In this document: piece after piece, positions 46,916 through 56,686 of the stretch | How positions within the stretch are numbered: position 1 is the stretch's first letter | Layout of the letters: every line of letters starts with the position of its first letter | Assembly (NCBI RefSeq): GCF_030547185.1 | Contig: NZ_JAUOQR010000001.1 | Span: 124,001-188,000 of the forward strand | From: Neptuniibacter sp. 1_MG-2023 | GTDB lineage: Bacteria; Pseudomonadota; Gammaproteobacteria; Pseudomonadales; Balneatricaceae | Reading direction: 5' to 3' | DNA length: 64,000 bases | The notes under the pieces: generated by a model | Database searches by the model: none | What the model was told of the DNA's origin: nothing | What the model saw: the letters and a program-made list of their open reading frames with translations, nothing else | Program-made: the position numbers and the translations under genes

Positions 46916-48133
46916 CTAGAGCGCAGCTAAACCCCGTTGCATATCCGCTTTTATGTCATCGATGTCTTCAATACCCACCGACAAACGTATAAGGTTTTGA
47001 TGAATACCTGCGGCAACACGATCCTCTTCACTCATACGTCCATGGGTTGTGGTAGAGGGATGAGTAATCGTAGTTTTCACATCACCTAAGTTCCCAGTGA
47101 TCGAAACCATAGTGGTCGCATCAATAAAGCGCCAAGCAGCCTCTTGACCACCTTTAACTTCAAATGAAAGCACGCCACCGAAACCTGATTGCTGTTTTTT
47201 GGCTAGCTCATGCTGAGGGTGGCTCTCTAATCCAGAGTAAAATACACGTTCAACACCCGTCTGCTCTTCGAGCCAGTTAGCGATCTCAAGAGCATTACGG
47301 CAATGGGCATCCATACGAATTTTCAATGTTTCTAAGCCTTTTAGAAAGACCCAAGCATTGAAGGGGCTCATACAAGCACCGCCAGTACGGATAAAGCCAA
47401 ACACCTCTTCCATCTCTTTTTGTGCACCAACAACTACACCACCCACACAACGCCCTTGTCCATCAAGGTACTTAGTCGCTGAATGAATAATGATGTCAGC
47501 CCCCTGTTTTAGCGGTTGCTGAAGAACCGGTGTACAGAAGCAGTTATCCACAACCAGCAAAACATCATGCTGGTGAGCAATCTTTGCCACGGCTGAAATA
47601 TCGGTTAGTTCAGCCAGTGGGTTTGAGGGCGTTTCCAAAAATAGAATTTTGGTATTCTCTGTAATTGCATCTTCCCAACATTGAAGATCCGTTGGATCAA
47701 CAAATGTAGTGGTTATGCCTGTCCGAGATAGGTATTTCTCAAAAAGAGATACCGTTGACCCAAACACGCTACGGGAGCATACAACATGATCCCCCACTTT
47801 CATTAGCGCGAGGCAAGTGCTTAAAATAGCCGCCATACCCGATGAAGTAGCAACTGCACGCTCTCCACCTTCTAAGGCTGCTATTCGCTCTTCAAAAAAC
47901 TGCACTGTTGGATTAGTGAATCGGGAATAGATATTCCCCTCCTCTTCTCCACCAAAACGTGCAGCGGCCTCACGTGCGCTTGAAAATACAAAACTAGAGG
48001 TAGGATAGATAGGATCACTATGCTCCCCTTCGAGGGAACGATGCTGACCTGCGCGCACAGCCAAGGTACCCAAATCATATCCTTCAGGATCAAATTGAAT
48101 ACGCTCTGCGCGTTCATAATCAGAAATAGACAT
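46916..48133 (-). CDS. metZ: O-succinylhomoserine sulfhydrylase
   Basis: MetZ makes homocysteine directly from O-succinylhomoserine and sulfide. The 405-residue PLP enzyme of the Cys/Met metabolism family has YSRFTNPTVQFFEERIAALE and the PLP-lysine motif IIIHSATKYLDGQGR. Location directly after purF, with a 12-bp gap, is the Pseudomonas-type metZ locus. This separates it from MetB, MetC and MetY. It feeds homocysteine to the MetH enzyme encoded at 35860. Confidence 0.94.
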   Translation of the reverse strand: MSISDYERAERIQFDPEGYDLGTLAVRAGQHRSLEGEHSDPIYPTSSFVFSSAREAAARFGGEEEGNIYSRFTNPTVQFFEERIAALEGGERAVATSSGMAAILSTCLALMKVGDHVVCSRSVFGSTVSLFEKYLSRTGITTTFVDPTDLQCWEDAITENTKILFLETPSNPLAELTDISAVAKIAHQHDVLLVVDNCFCTPVLQQPLKQGADIIIHSATKYLDGQGRCVGGVVVGAQKEMEEVFGFIRTGGACMSPFNAWVFLKGLETLKIRMDAHCRNALEIANWLEEQTGVERVFYSGLESHPQHELAKKQQSGFGGVLSFEVKGGQEAAWRFIDATTMVSITGNLGDVKTTITHPSTTTHGRMSEEDRVAAGIHQNLIRLSVGIEDIDDIKADMQRGLAAL

Positions 48134-48145
48134 TAATAGCGCCTC

Positions 48146-49663
48146 TTAATCTATTTTACTGCATAGGTTTGAAGACTCATTACTAGTCGCCTGCTTGTTC
48201 TTGCCTTTAGCAGAGTCTTTACGGGCAGCTTTTAAGCGTTTCAAATAATCAGCATCAATATCACCGGCAACATATTGGCCGTCAAAAACACAGGTATCAA
48301 ATGTAGTAATTTTTGGATTACCATCAGAAACTGATTTTTTCAGATCATCTAGTTCTTGATAGATCATCCAATCACAACCAATCTTTTTACCAATCTCTTC
48401 ATCTGTTCGACCATGCGCAATAAGCTCTTCAGCCGCTGGCATATCAATACCGTAAACATTTGGATACTTAACTGGAGGCGCAGCTGATGCAAAATAAACT
48501 TTCTTAGCCCCAACATCACGAGCCATTTGAACAATCTGACTAGACGTTGTGCCGCGAACAATAGAGTCATCCACTAACATTACAACTTTGTCTTTAAATT
48601 CCATACCAATTGGGTTCAGCTTTCGACGTACTGATTTTTTACGCTGAACTTGGCCAGGCATAATAAAAGTGCGGCCAATGTATCGGTTTTTGATAAAACC
48701 TTCACGGAAAGTTACACCTAACTCTTTAGCCATCTCCATCGCTGATGTACGACTGGTATCCGGTATAGGAATAATGACATCAATATCATGATCAGGTCTT
48801 TCACGAATGATTTTATCGGCTAAATTTTTGCCCATACGCATACGAGAGACATGTACATTCACTTCATCCATTATTGAATCAGGACGTGCTAGATACACAT
48901 ATTCAAACAAACATGGCGCCAGTTTGGTATTTTCCGCACATTGCTGGGTGAATACATTGCCATCCATATCAATATAGATCGCTTCACCCGGTGCGATATC
49001 GCGAACACGCTCAAAACCTGAAATATCTAGCGCTACACTCTCTGAAGCGACCATATATTCAGTCCCCCCCTTAGTTTCACGCTTACCGTAAATCAGAGGG
49101 CGGATACCATGAGGATCTCGAAAAGCTAACATGCCATAGCCGGTGATCAACGCAACCGCAGCGTAACCACCTTTACAACGTTCATGCACACGCTGAACCG
49201 CAGCAAACATATCATCCGCTTGTGGTTTCAACTTACCTTGAAGTTGAAGCTCGTGAGCTAAAACATTTAGCAGTACTTCAGAATCTGACGTGGTATTGAT
49301 GTGACGAAGGTCAGCACGGAACATCTGTTCTGCAACATCTTCCGCATTAGTTAAATTACCATTGTGGGCAAGTGCTATCCCATAAGGTGAATTAACATAA
49401 AACGGTTGTGCTTCTGCAGAACTAGAACTTCCTGCGGTTGGATACCGAACATGGCCTATACCCACATTCCCTGCCAGACGCTTCATATGGCGGGTACGAA
49501 ATACTTCGTTCACCAAGCCATTGTCTTTACGCAAAAAGAAACGGTTTCCCTCACAAGTTACCATGCCTGCTGCGTCTTGACCCCGGTGCTGCAATACAGT
49601 TAGGGCATCAAAAATAGTCTGGTTCACATTAGATTTGGCTACAATGCCAACAATCCCGCACAT
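48146..49663 (-). CDS. purF: amidophosphoribosyltransferase
   Basis: PurF catalyses the first committed step of purine synthesis. It starts [15 protein letters not shown] with the N-terminal nucleophile Cys2 and no propeptide. The glutaminase domain has [11 protein letters not shown] and AHNGNLTN, and the phosphoribosyltransferase domain has the PRPP loop [14 protein letters not shown]. The 505-residue length fits the E. coli-type enzyme. It forms the cvpA-purF pair common in gammaproteobacteria. Confidence 0.97.
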   Translation of the reverse strand: MCGIVGIVAKSNVNQTIFDALTVLQHRGQDAAGMVTCEGNRFFLRKDNGLVNEVFRTRHMKRLAGNVGIGHVRYPTAGSSSSAEAQPFYVNSPYGIALAHNGNLTNAEDVAEQMFRADLRHINTTSDSEVLLNVLAHELQLQGKLKPQADDMFAAVQRVHERCKGGYAAVALITGYGMLAFRDPHGIRPLIYGKRETKGGTEYMVASESVALDISGFERVRDIAPGEAIYIDMDGNVFTQQCAENTKLAPCLFEYVYLARPDSIMDEVNVHVSRMRMGKNLADKIIRERPDHDIDVIIPIPDTSRTSAMEMAKELGVTFREGFIKNRYIGRTFIMPGQVQRKKSVRRKLNPIGMEFKDKVVMLVDDSIVRGTTSSQIVQMARDVGAKKVYFASAAPPVKYPNVYGIDMPAAEELIAHGRTDEEIGKKIGCDWMIYQELDDLKKSVSDGNPKITTFDTCVFDGQYVAGDIDADYLKRLKAARKDSAKGKNKQATSNESSNLCSKID

Positions 49664-49696
49664 TAAAACTCACCTCAAAGTGCAAACTAAAGAAAT

Positions 49697-50197
49697 TTAG
49701 CGTCCCGCATTCCAGATCATGCGGCCAACATCGCCCGCTACATCTTTCGTCCATGCTTCCATTAATAAGAAATGTGGAATCAACTGCGATTCCTTAAACC
49801 ATTGATCATTGATCGCTGGGGTCATTCCAATCAATGCAACAATTGCTACGATAATTAAACCGCCTCTTGCTGCACCAAAACCTATACCTAAAATCCGGTC
49901 TGTTGCCGAAAGGCCTGTCGCCTCGACGAGAACCCCTATCAACTTATTGACCAAAGCCCCGACAATTAATGCCGCTATAAAAAGAATAGCGAAGGCTGCG
50001 GCCAAACGTACTGATGGTGTCTGAATATAAGGTTCGAGTAAAAAAGACAGTGATTGACTAAACAATCGGGCCACTACAAATGCAGAAACCCAAGTAATCA
50101 GTGATAACGCCTCACGGACAAAGCCTCGTTTCAAACTAAATAAGCTTGAAATCCCTATAATCGTTAAGATAGTCCAGTCAGCCCAATTCATATCCAC
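49697..50197 (-). CDS. cvpA: CvpA family membrane protein
   Basis: The 166-residue inner-membrane protein has about four hydrophobic segments (WTILTIIGISSLFSL, AAAFAILFIAALIVGALVN, GGLIIVAIVALIGM). It matches CvpA, a colicin V and stress-related protein of unclear mechanism, encoded before purF as here. The typical GFVREALSLI motif follows the first helix. Confidence 0.92.
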   Translation of the reverse strand: MDMNWADWTILTIIGISSLFSLKRGFVREALSLITWVSAFVVARLFSQSLSFLLEPYIQTPSVRLAAAFAILFIAALIVGALVNKLIGVLVEATGLSATDRILGIGFGAARGGLIIVAIVALIGMTPAINDQWFKESQLIPHFLLMEAWTKDVAGDVGRMIWNAGR

Positions 50198-50255
50198 TGC
50201 TCAATGTAAAATTGCGCGCATTTTATCAGAGTTTCTAACACCACTAAACGTATTC

Positions 50256-50819
50256 TTACTGCGTCGTAAAGCGAACAATAATACCATTAAGTCCGAAGTC
50301 AGTTTTTAACTTCAACTTAAGCGCTTCTAATCTAGACTTTTGGAACTCAGGTCCAACATACACTTTCACTAAATCACCCTGTTTTCGGGTGAAAACTTTA
50401 TGCCCTTCGGCGATCAATTGTTTGCGTAAACCTTTTGCATTAGCTTCATCTTTAAAACTAGCTAATTGTAAAGTCCAAGCGACCGGCACACCTTGTTGAT
50501 CTAAAACAGGTTGTTCATTATGAATATCAATGTCGATCTTATGGTCTGCTGCTTCTTTATCTATTACTTTTTGTACTTTCTCTGGCGCTTTGGGCAGAGG
50601 TACTGGTGACATTGGTTCCGCAGCTAATGATGTATCGGGTAATGCTTGATTCTGAGGTTGAATGCGTACCACTTCTGGGCGCTCGGGCGCTTCTGGTATT
50701 TCAGATGTGAGATGACGTTCTTTATAGCCAGCCCCATCAAAAAAAATAGGAAAAACAATAACAGCGGAGACTAAAATCACAGCTAACCCTGTCAGCCGAT
50801 ATTTAATTTTTTGCTGCAT
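50256..50819 (-). CDS. dedD: SPOR-domain protein DedD-like
   Basis: The 187-residue bitopic protein has an N-terminal membrane anchor (LTGLAVILVSAVIVFPIFF), a proline-rich periplasmic linker and a C-terminal SPOR domain (about 108-187: AWTLQLASFKDEANAKGLRK, KVYVGPEF). SPOR domains bind denuded septal peptidoglycan, and DedD acts in cell division. It is immediately downstream of folC without a gap, as in E. coli folC-dedD-cvpA-purF. Confidence 0.92.
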   Translation of the reverse strand: MQQKIKYRLTGLAVILVSAVIVFPIFFDGAGYKERHLTSEIPEAPERPEVVRIQPQNQALPDTSLAAEPMSPVPLPKAPEKVQKVIDKEAADHKIDIDIHNEQPVLDQQGVPVAWTLQLASFKDEANAKGLRKQLIAEGHKVFTRKQGDLVKVYVGPEFQKSRLEALKLKLKTDFGLNGIIVRFTTQ

Positions 50820-52088
50820 TTACTCTTCCTTTCCTAATGCGGCCAGCGCAGCGCTGACAGTAAAAAACGATCCGGCAATAATAACATCACCAGACCTGTT
50901 GTGGTTATTTTTAAATAGATTTAAAGCATCAGCTACAGTAGAAAACTGCTTTATCGGCGTATTGCCAGGAAGAAACTCGGCTAACACTGAAGCTTTTTGG
51001 CCTCTAGGTACATTTAGATCAACAAAATAGAGACGATCAACCTTAGGTGCTAACAACTCAATCACTCGACGACAATCTTTATCTGCAAGCATCCCTAGTA
51101 CTAGAGTTACCTCACCTGTCATAGATTCAATCTTTTGACTTAAAAGTTCAGCCGCTTCAGGGTTATGTGCGACATCTAACCAATAACGTGTATTACCTAC
51201 TTCTATTAGTTGCATTCGTCCGGTTAAGGTAGCTGTAGCTATACCTGAACAAATATCTTCTTCATCCACCTTCAGAGCTACACATTGAATGACTTGTAAA
51301 ACTGTCGCGGCATTTTGAATAGGTAAATGAGGAAGAGGGATATTATGGATAAACAGCTTTTCTCCTGCTGAAGATCGTCCTTGCCACGACCAACTATCCA
51401 TTTCCTGCGTATAAGAGAACTCTTTTCCCGACTGAAACAACTGGGCTTCTAGCTCATTCGCAACGTCAGATACTGATAACGGCGGATTAAGATCACCACA
51501 AACCGCAGGCCTAGATGATCGAAATATACCTGCTTTTTCTCTGCCAATCGCCTCTCTATTATCGCCCAGCCAATCCATATGATCGAGCGCAACAGTAGTT
51601 ACCACCGCAACATCTGCATCAACTATATTGACTGCATCTAAGCGCCCACCCAAGCCAACTTCTAGGAGCACCAGATCAGGTTTCAAATCTGAGAAAATAA
51701 GCAAGGCTGCTAAAGTGCCAAACTCAAAGTAGGTCAACGGTATTTGACCCCGAGCTTGATCTATTCTTGCAAAGGCAGAACAAAGCAAACTATCAGAGGC
51801 ATTCACACCATCTATTTTTACTCGTTCGTTGTAGTGAAGAAAATGGGGGGAAGTAAAACACCCGACAGAATAACCTGCCTTGCGATAAATTGAATCAAGA
51901 TAGCTTACAGTAGAGCCTTTACCGTTAGTTCCAGCAATAGTAACCACTTTAGAAGCAGAAAGGTCTATAGCTAATAGATTAGCAACCGTTCGAACACGCT
52001 CTAACCCAAGCTCGATTTCAGAAGGATGGCAACTTTCCATCCATGCAAGCCATTCTGTCAGAGTAAAATTTTTCGCCGTTTGATTCAT
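50820..52088 (-). CDS. folC: dihydrofolate synthase / folylpolyglutamate synthase
   Basis: FolC adds glutamates to dihydropteroate and folates. The 422 residues belong to the Mur-ligase family, with the ATP-binding loop VTIAGTNGKGSTVSYLDSIY. Further motifs are FTSPHFLHYNERVKI, VGLGGRLDAVN, DHMDWLG and WLDVAHNPEAA. It lies between accD and dedD, with a terminator-like hairpin before it, so a separate promoter is possible. Confidence 0.95.
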   Translation of the reverse strand: MNQTAKNFTLTEWLAWMESCHPSEIELGLERVRTVANLLAIDLSASKVVTIAGTNGKGSTVSYLDSIYRKAGYSVGCFTSPHFLHYNERVKIDGVNASDSLLCSAFARIDQARGQIPLTYFEFGTLAALLIFSDLKPDLVLLEVGLGGRLDAVNIVDADVAVVTTVALDHMDWLGDNREAIGREKAGIFRSSRPAVCGDLNPPLSVSDVANELEAQLFQSGKEFSYTQEMDSWSWQGRSSAGEKLFIHNIPLPHLPIQNAATVLQVIQCVALKVDEEDICSGIATATLTGRMQLIEVGNTRYWLDVAHNPEAAELLSQKIESMTGEVTLVLGMLADKDCRRVIELLAPKVDRLYFVDLNVPRGQKASVLAEFLPGNTPIKQFSTVADALNLFKNNHNRSGDVIIAGSFFTVSAALAALGKEE

Positions 52089-52112
52089 AACTACTTAGTA
52101 ATAGAAAACTAA

Positions 52113-52140
52113 AATGGCCGGCGTTTTCACGTCGGCCATT
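52113..52140 (-). terminator. terminator between accD and folC
   Basis: AATGGCCG / CGGCCATT stem, followed on the minus strand by TTTAGTTTTC. It is an internal boundary in the cluster. Confidence 0.7.
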
Positions 52141-52157
52141 AAGATTATTGCTAATGT

Positions 52158-53087
52158 TTAGTCATTGACCGGTGCTGGTGGTATTTCCGCATCAGAAACC
52201 ACCTCCCCTTCAACGGTCTCAACTATAGGTGCAGGACTCGCATGCACAAACTTGCGCAAGATTCTGGATAGACCTGATCGCATTTCACTACGATTAATAA
52301 TCATATCCACTTGACCATGCTCCAATAGGAACTCACTACGCTGAAAACCTTCTGGTAGTTTTTCACGTACAGTTTGCTCTATAACACGAGGTCCAGCAAA
52401 ACCCATTAACGCTTTAGGTTCAGCAATATTCAGATCACCCAACATTGCTAAAGATGCCGACACACCACCATAAACAGGGTCAGTTAACACTGATAAGTAC
52501 GGTGTACCTTGCAAGCGTAGCTTCTCGAGAATAGCACTCGTTTTTGCCATCTGGAAAAGAGAGAAGAGCGCTTCCTGCATACGTGCTCCACCCGAGGCGG
52601 AGAAGCAGATAAACGGAATATTTTCTTTCAGGGCAATATTAGCGGCACGTACAAAACGTTCACCAACAACCGCACCCATAGAACCGCCCATAAAGCTGAA
52701 TTCAAAAGCAACCGCAACAACCGGCATACCTTCAAGCTCACCCCGCATAGCGATTAAAGCATCTTTCTCGCCCGTTGCTTTCTGAGCAGCCGCTAAACGA
52801 TCTTTATACTTTTTAGAGTCTCTAAATTTCAAGCGATCAACCGGCTCGATATCGCCAGCGATCTCTTGACGGTTATCTGCATCAAGAAACAACTCCAAGC
52901 GACGGCGCGCATGAAGACGCATATGATGATCACATTTAGGACAAACATTCAGGTTCTTCTCTAATTCTGGACGATACAGAACAGATTCACACTTTGGGCA
53001 TTTTTTCCAAAGCCCCTCAGGAATATTTGAACGTTTTTTCTCAGAACGAACCAGAGAAGGAACGATTTTTTCCAGCCAGTTACTCAT
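52158..53087 (-). CDS. accD: acetyl-CoA carboxylase carboxyltransferase subunit beta
   Basis: AccD with AccA transfers carboxyl from biotin to acetyl-CoA in fatty acid synthesis. The 309 residues begin with the four-Cys zinc ribbon ([18 protein letters not shown], then CPKC) and continue with the crotonase-like fold, including [14 protein letters not shown] and [12 protein letters not shown]. The trpA-accD-folC order matches other gammaproteobacteria. Confidence 0.97.
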   Translation of the reverse strand: MSNWLEKIVPSLVRSEKKRSNIPEGLWKKCPKCESVLYRPELEKNLNVCPKCDHHMRLHARRRLELFLDADNRQEIAGDIEPVDRLKFRDSKKYKDRLAAAQKATGEKDALIAMRGELEGMPVVAVAFEFSFMGGSMGAVVGERFVRAANIALKENIPFICFSASGGARMQEALFSLFQMAKTSAILEKLRLQGTPYLSVLTDPVYGGVSASLAMLGDLNIAEPKALMGFAGPRVIEQTVREKLPEGFQRSEFLLEHGQVDMIINRSEMRSGLSRILRKFVHASPAPIVETVEGEVVSDAEIPPAPVND

Positions 53088-53103
53088 TTTTTTAAAACCC
53101 TAA

Positions 53104-53907
53104 TTAGCTGTCCATTGCAATACGCATATCTTTTATAATTGCAGATACTTGGGGTGCTATCTGCTCGTGATCTTTAACCAGATCCGCAATTTTATTCACC
53201 AAAACACTGCCAACAATTACACCATCAGCCACAGTAGAAACCGCTCGGGCTGACTCAGCATCTTTGATACCAAAACCAACACCTAATGGAATATCCGTAT
53301 ATTTACGAATGTGCTCTAGCTTATCTGCTACCTCCTGAACATTCAGTGAAGCAGATCCCGTTACGCCTTTAACGGAAACATAATAAAGATAACCGCTACC
53401 ATTTTCGCAGATATATTTAATACGTTCATCTTCAGTGGTTGGCGCAATTAAGTAAATTGTATCTATACCATGAGCCCGCATAATCAGATTGAATTCATCT
53501 GATTCTTCAGGCGGTAGATCAACGGTTAATACACCATCAACACCGGCTTTTTTCGCTTCGTCCGCAAAACGTTTGTAACCTAAGATCTCTATAGGATTCA
53601 AATAGCCCATTAAGACAATCGGCGTAACCTTATCTTTTTTGCGAAACTCAGCGACCATATCCAACACATCAAGCAAACGAGTGTTGTGCTGTAATGCACG
53701 CTCGCAAGCTAATTGAATGACAGGGCCATCAGCCATAGGGTCAGAAAAAGGAACACCTAGTTCAATTATATCGGCACCCGCTTCGACCAAACCATGTAAA
53801 AGACCAACTGTGACACTCGGTGCAGGATCGCCTGCAGTTACATAAGGAATAAGCGCTTTACGCCCTTCCGCTTTTAGCTTTTCAAAGCTAGTAGAAATAC
53901 GACTCAT
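53104..53907 (-). CDS. trpA: tryptophan synthase alpha chain
   Basis: TrpA cleaves indole-3-glycerol phosphate, and the indole is channelled to TrpB. The 267-residue TIM barrel has the catalytic Glu and Asp in [17 protein letters not shown], the phosphate loop VGSVL and APTTEDERI. It lies 21 bp after trpB. trpEGDC are not in the window, so the tryptophan genes are split as in Pseudomonas. Confidence 0.97.
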   Translation of the reverse strand: MSRISTSFEKLKAEGRKALIPYVTAGDPAPSVTVGLLHGLVEAGADIIELGVPFSDPMADGPVIQLACERALQHNTRLLDVLDMVAEFRKKDKVTPIVLMGYLNPIEILGYKRFADEAKKAGVDGVLTVDLPPEESDEFNLIMRAHGIDTIYLIAPTTEDERIKYICENGSGYLYYVSVKGVTGSASLNVQEVADKLEHIRKYTDIPLGVGFGIKDAESARAVSTVADGVIVGSVLVNKIADLVKDHEQIAPQVSAIIKDMRIAMDS

Positions 53908-53928
53908 AATTCAGTTTCCTCGCACAAA

Positions 53929-55149
53929 TCAGATATTGATGCCATCGATCTGTGCGACCGTATGAATATCTTTATCACCACGACCAGACAGGTTCACCAC
54001 AATGGTTTGATCCTTATCCATCTCTTTTGCCAGCTTCATTGCATAAGCTACTGCATGACTAGATTCGATAGCAGGCATTATACCCTCTATACGCGTCAAG
54101 GCACGAAAAGCATCCATTGCTTCATCATCAGTAGCATCTACATAAACGGCTCTTCCTGTATCTTTAAGGTAAGAATGTTCAGGACCAACACCGGGGTAAT
54201 CTAAGCCAGCAGAGACTGAATGTGTACCTATAATCTGTCCAGCATCATCAGACATCAAATATGTGCGGTTGCCGTGCAAAATACCAGGGCTTCCCGCTGA
54301 AAGAGGCGCAGCATGCTGGCCGGTTTGAATACCGTAACCACCCGCTTCAACACCAAACATTTTTACATCAGCATCTTCAATAAACGGATGAAAAAGGCCA
54401 ATGGCATTAGAACCACCACCCACGCAAGCAACCAGCGCATCAGGTAAGCGACCAATTTGGTCTAAACACTGCTGACGCGCTTCACGTCCAATAACACATT
54501 GGAAATCACGTACAAGTTTGGGATAAGGATGAGGACCTGCAGCGGTGCCGATAATATAAAATGTATCATCAACATTAGTCACCCAATCACGCATAGCTTC
54601 ATTCATGGCATCTTTCAGCGTACGAGTACCTGACTCGACAGCAATCACTTCTGCACCAAGAAGCTTCATACGATAAACATTAAGTGACTGGCGCTGAACA
54701 TCTTCAGCACCCATATATACTTGGCACTCAAGCCCTAGGCGCGCAGCAACCGTTGCAGTCGCAACACCATGCTGTCCCGCTCCGGTCTCAGCAATTACGC
54801 GCGGCTTGCCCGTAAACTTAGCCAGTAATGCCTGGCCAATCGTATTATTAATTTTGTGAGCACCCGTATGGTTCAAATCTTCACGTTTCAGATAGATCTG
54901 AGCACCTCCCACCTTATCAGACAGGTGTGATGCATGATAAAGAGGTGAAGGACGACCTACATAATGAGCAAGGTCGCGGTCAAACTCTTCCTGAAACGCT
55001 GGATCTCGCCACAACTTTTCATAAGTTTCTTCTAACTGCTTAAGCGCAGCCATTAGAGTTTCGGAAACGAAACGCCCACCGTAAGGGCCAAAATGGCCTT
55101 TACTATCGGGCAACTGAGCAAGTGCTTTAAGATCGATATTAGTTGGCAC
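53929..55149 (-). CDS. trpB: tryptophan synthase beta chain
   Basis: PLP enzyme joining indole and serine. The 406-residue TrpB1-type protein has the PLP lysine in [28 protein letters not shown] and the phosphate-binding [10 protein letters not shown]. Its start overlaps the trpF coding end by 11 bp, indicating translational coupling. It pairs with trpA directly downstream. Confidence 0.98.
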   Translation of the reverse strand: MPTNIDLKALAQLPDSKGHFGPYGGRFVSETLMAALKQLEETYEKLWRDPAFQEEFDRDLAHYVGRPSPLYHASHLSDKVGGAQIYLKREDLNHTGAHKINNTIGQALLAKFTGKPRVIAETGAGQHGVATATVAARLGLECQVYMGAEDVQRQSLNVYRMKLLGAEVIAVESGTRTLKDAMNEAMRDWVTNVDDTFYIIGTAAGPHPYPKLVRDFQCVIGREARQQCLDQIGRLPDALVACVGGGSNAIGLFHPFIEDADVKMFGVEAGGYGIQTGQHAAPLSAGSPGILHGNRTYLMSDDAGQIIGTHSVSAGLDYPGVGPEHSYLKDTGRAVYVDATDDEAMDAFRALTRIEGIMPAIESSHAVAYAMKLAKEMDKDQTIVVNLSGRGDKDIHTVAQIDGINI

Positions 55150-55777
55150 GGGTTACCTCATTTATAAACTTATCAATTTTAACGGCATCTTTAATGCCTT
55201 TACTCTGCTCAACACCACCACTAACATCAATGGCAAATGGCTGAACAGCGCTTACTGCTTGAGCAACATTTTCACAGGTTAATCCTCCTGCCAATATAAT
55301 TGGCGATGGATGTATTTTGGGGATTAAATCCCAATCAAATACTTCACCTGTACCACCGGGAACACCGGGACGGTATGCATCCAATAAAATAGCCTGACCT
55401 TCAGCGTATTTACGGGACTCTACATCTAGATCGAGACCCGGTTTCATACGCAACGCTTTTATATAAGGTCGAGAAAAGCTATTGCAAAAATCTGGAGTCT
55501 CATCACCGTGAAATTGCAGTAAATCTATACGTGTTTTCTTAATAACTAGATCAATATAAGCTTGATCCGCATTAACAAACAGGCCGGTCGTTGTAACAAA
55601 TGCAGGCAACTGACGGATAATCTCTGCAGCCGCCTCAAGCTCAATCGCTCTTGGGCTTTTTTTATAAAAGACAAAGCCTAGAGCATCAGCACCAGAACGA
55701 ATGGCTGCTAATGCATCCTCAAGACGAGTAATACCACATATTTTAACGCGCGTTCTATTCACTAGCTGAAATTTCAC
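55139..55777 (-). CDS. trpF: phosphoribosylanthranilate isomerase
   Basis: Third step of the tryptophan branch. The 212-residue TIM barrel has [13 protein letters not shown] at the N-terminus with the catalytic Cys, [10 protein letters not shown], and [10 protein letters not shown] with IDVSGGVE for phosphate binding. It is a stand-alone enzyme, not fused to TrpC. It sits 56 bp after truA and overlaps trpB. Confidence 0.96.
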   Translation of the reverse strand: MKFQLVNRTRVKICGITRLEDALAAIRSGADALGFVFYKKSPRAIELEAAAEIIRQLPAFVTTTGLFVNADQAYIDLVIKKTRIDLLQFHGDETPDFCNSFSRPYIKALRMKPGLDLDVESRKYAEGQAILLDAYRPGVPGGTGEVFDWDLIPKIHPSPIILAGGLTCENVAQAVSAVQPFAIDVSGGVEQSKGIKDAVKIDKFINEVTRAN

Positions 55778-55833
55778 ATGAAAAAGTCATTGAGTGCAGA
55801 TCTTATCAGATTGCGTAGCTTTACGTCAGTCAA

Positions 55834-56685
55834 CTATGACAGGAAAAAAGGGCCTATTTTCGATTTTGGTAGATCAAATTCATCAGGATACTTGGCATCC
55901 ACAAAATAAAGCCCAAAAGGAGGTGCTGTCACTCCCCCCTGACGCCGATCCTTTGCCGCTAAAACCTCTTTTGCCCAAATAGGTTCGGCCTCGCCACTGC
56001 CTATCGCCATAAGAACCCCTGCAAAATTTCGTATCATATGATGCAAAAAGGCGTTAGCACAGACATCCAGAACAATTAAATGACCTGATTGATAGACCTC
56101 AAACTGCTTCACAGTACGTACAGGACTCTTAGCTTGGCAGCCAACAGCTCTATAAGAGGTGAAATCATGCTCACCAATCAAATGCTGAGCTGCTTCAGCC
56201 ATTCTAGCAACATCTAGATCTTTATAGGTCCATGTTACACCATGAGGCATAATGCCGGGCTTAACAGAGTTACAATAAATCAAATATCTATATCGACGCT
56301 CTAGAGCTGAAAATCTAGCATGGAACTCCAAACTCACTGGAGTTGCCCATTGGATTGCAATATCTTCAGGTAGATAGCTATTTGTTCCCATTACCCAAGC
56401 CCGATCAGCTCGTTCAATTGGGCTATCAAAGTGGATAATTTGATAAGTAGCATTCACTCTAGCATCTGTACGGCCTGCACAAACAACGGTGATAGGAGAA
56501 TCTGCTATTTTTGAAAGCGCCTTTTGCACCTCTTCCTGAATACTGGGAACATCCTCTTCTTTTTGAATCTGCCACCCTCTATAGGCGGCACCCGAATATT
56601 CAACGCATAAGGCATAACGATAAGGGGCGATCGAAATCGCCCCTTGAGAAGGGCCCGCAGACCCATTATTCTTTTTCTTTGACAT
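55834..56685 (-). CDS. truA: tRNA pseudouridine(38-40) synthase
   Basis: TruA modifies U38-40 in the anticodon arm. The 283-residue protein has the catalytic Asp in VCAGRTDARVNATYQIIHF, RRYRYLI and FLHHMIRNFAGVL. The gene starts one base after the fimV stop, a conserved fimV-truA link. The N-terminus carries about 20 extra residues before the domain. Confidence 0.96.
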   Translation of the reverse strand: MSKKKNNGSAGPSQGAISIAPYRYALCVEYSGAAYRGWQIQKEEDVPSIQEEVQKALSKIADSPITVVCAGRTDARVNATYQIIHFDSPIERADRAWVMGTNSYLPEDIAIQWATPVSLEFHARFSALERRYRYLIYCNSVKPGIMPHGVTWTYKDLDVARMAEAAQHLIGEHDFTSYRAVGCQAKSPVRTVKQFEVYQSGHLIVLDVCANAFLHHMIRNFAGVLMAIGSGEAEPIWAKEVLAAKDRRQGGVTAPPFGLYFVDAKYPDEFDLPKSKIGPFFLS

Positions 56686-56686
56686 A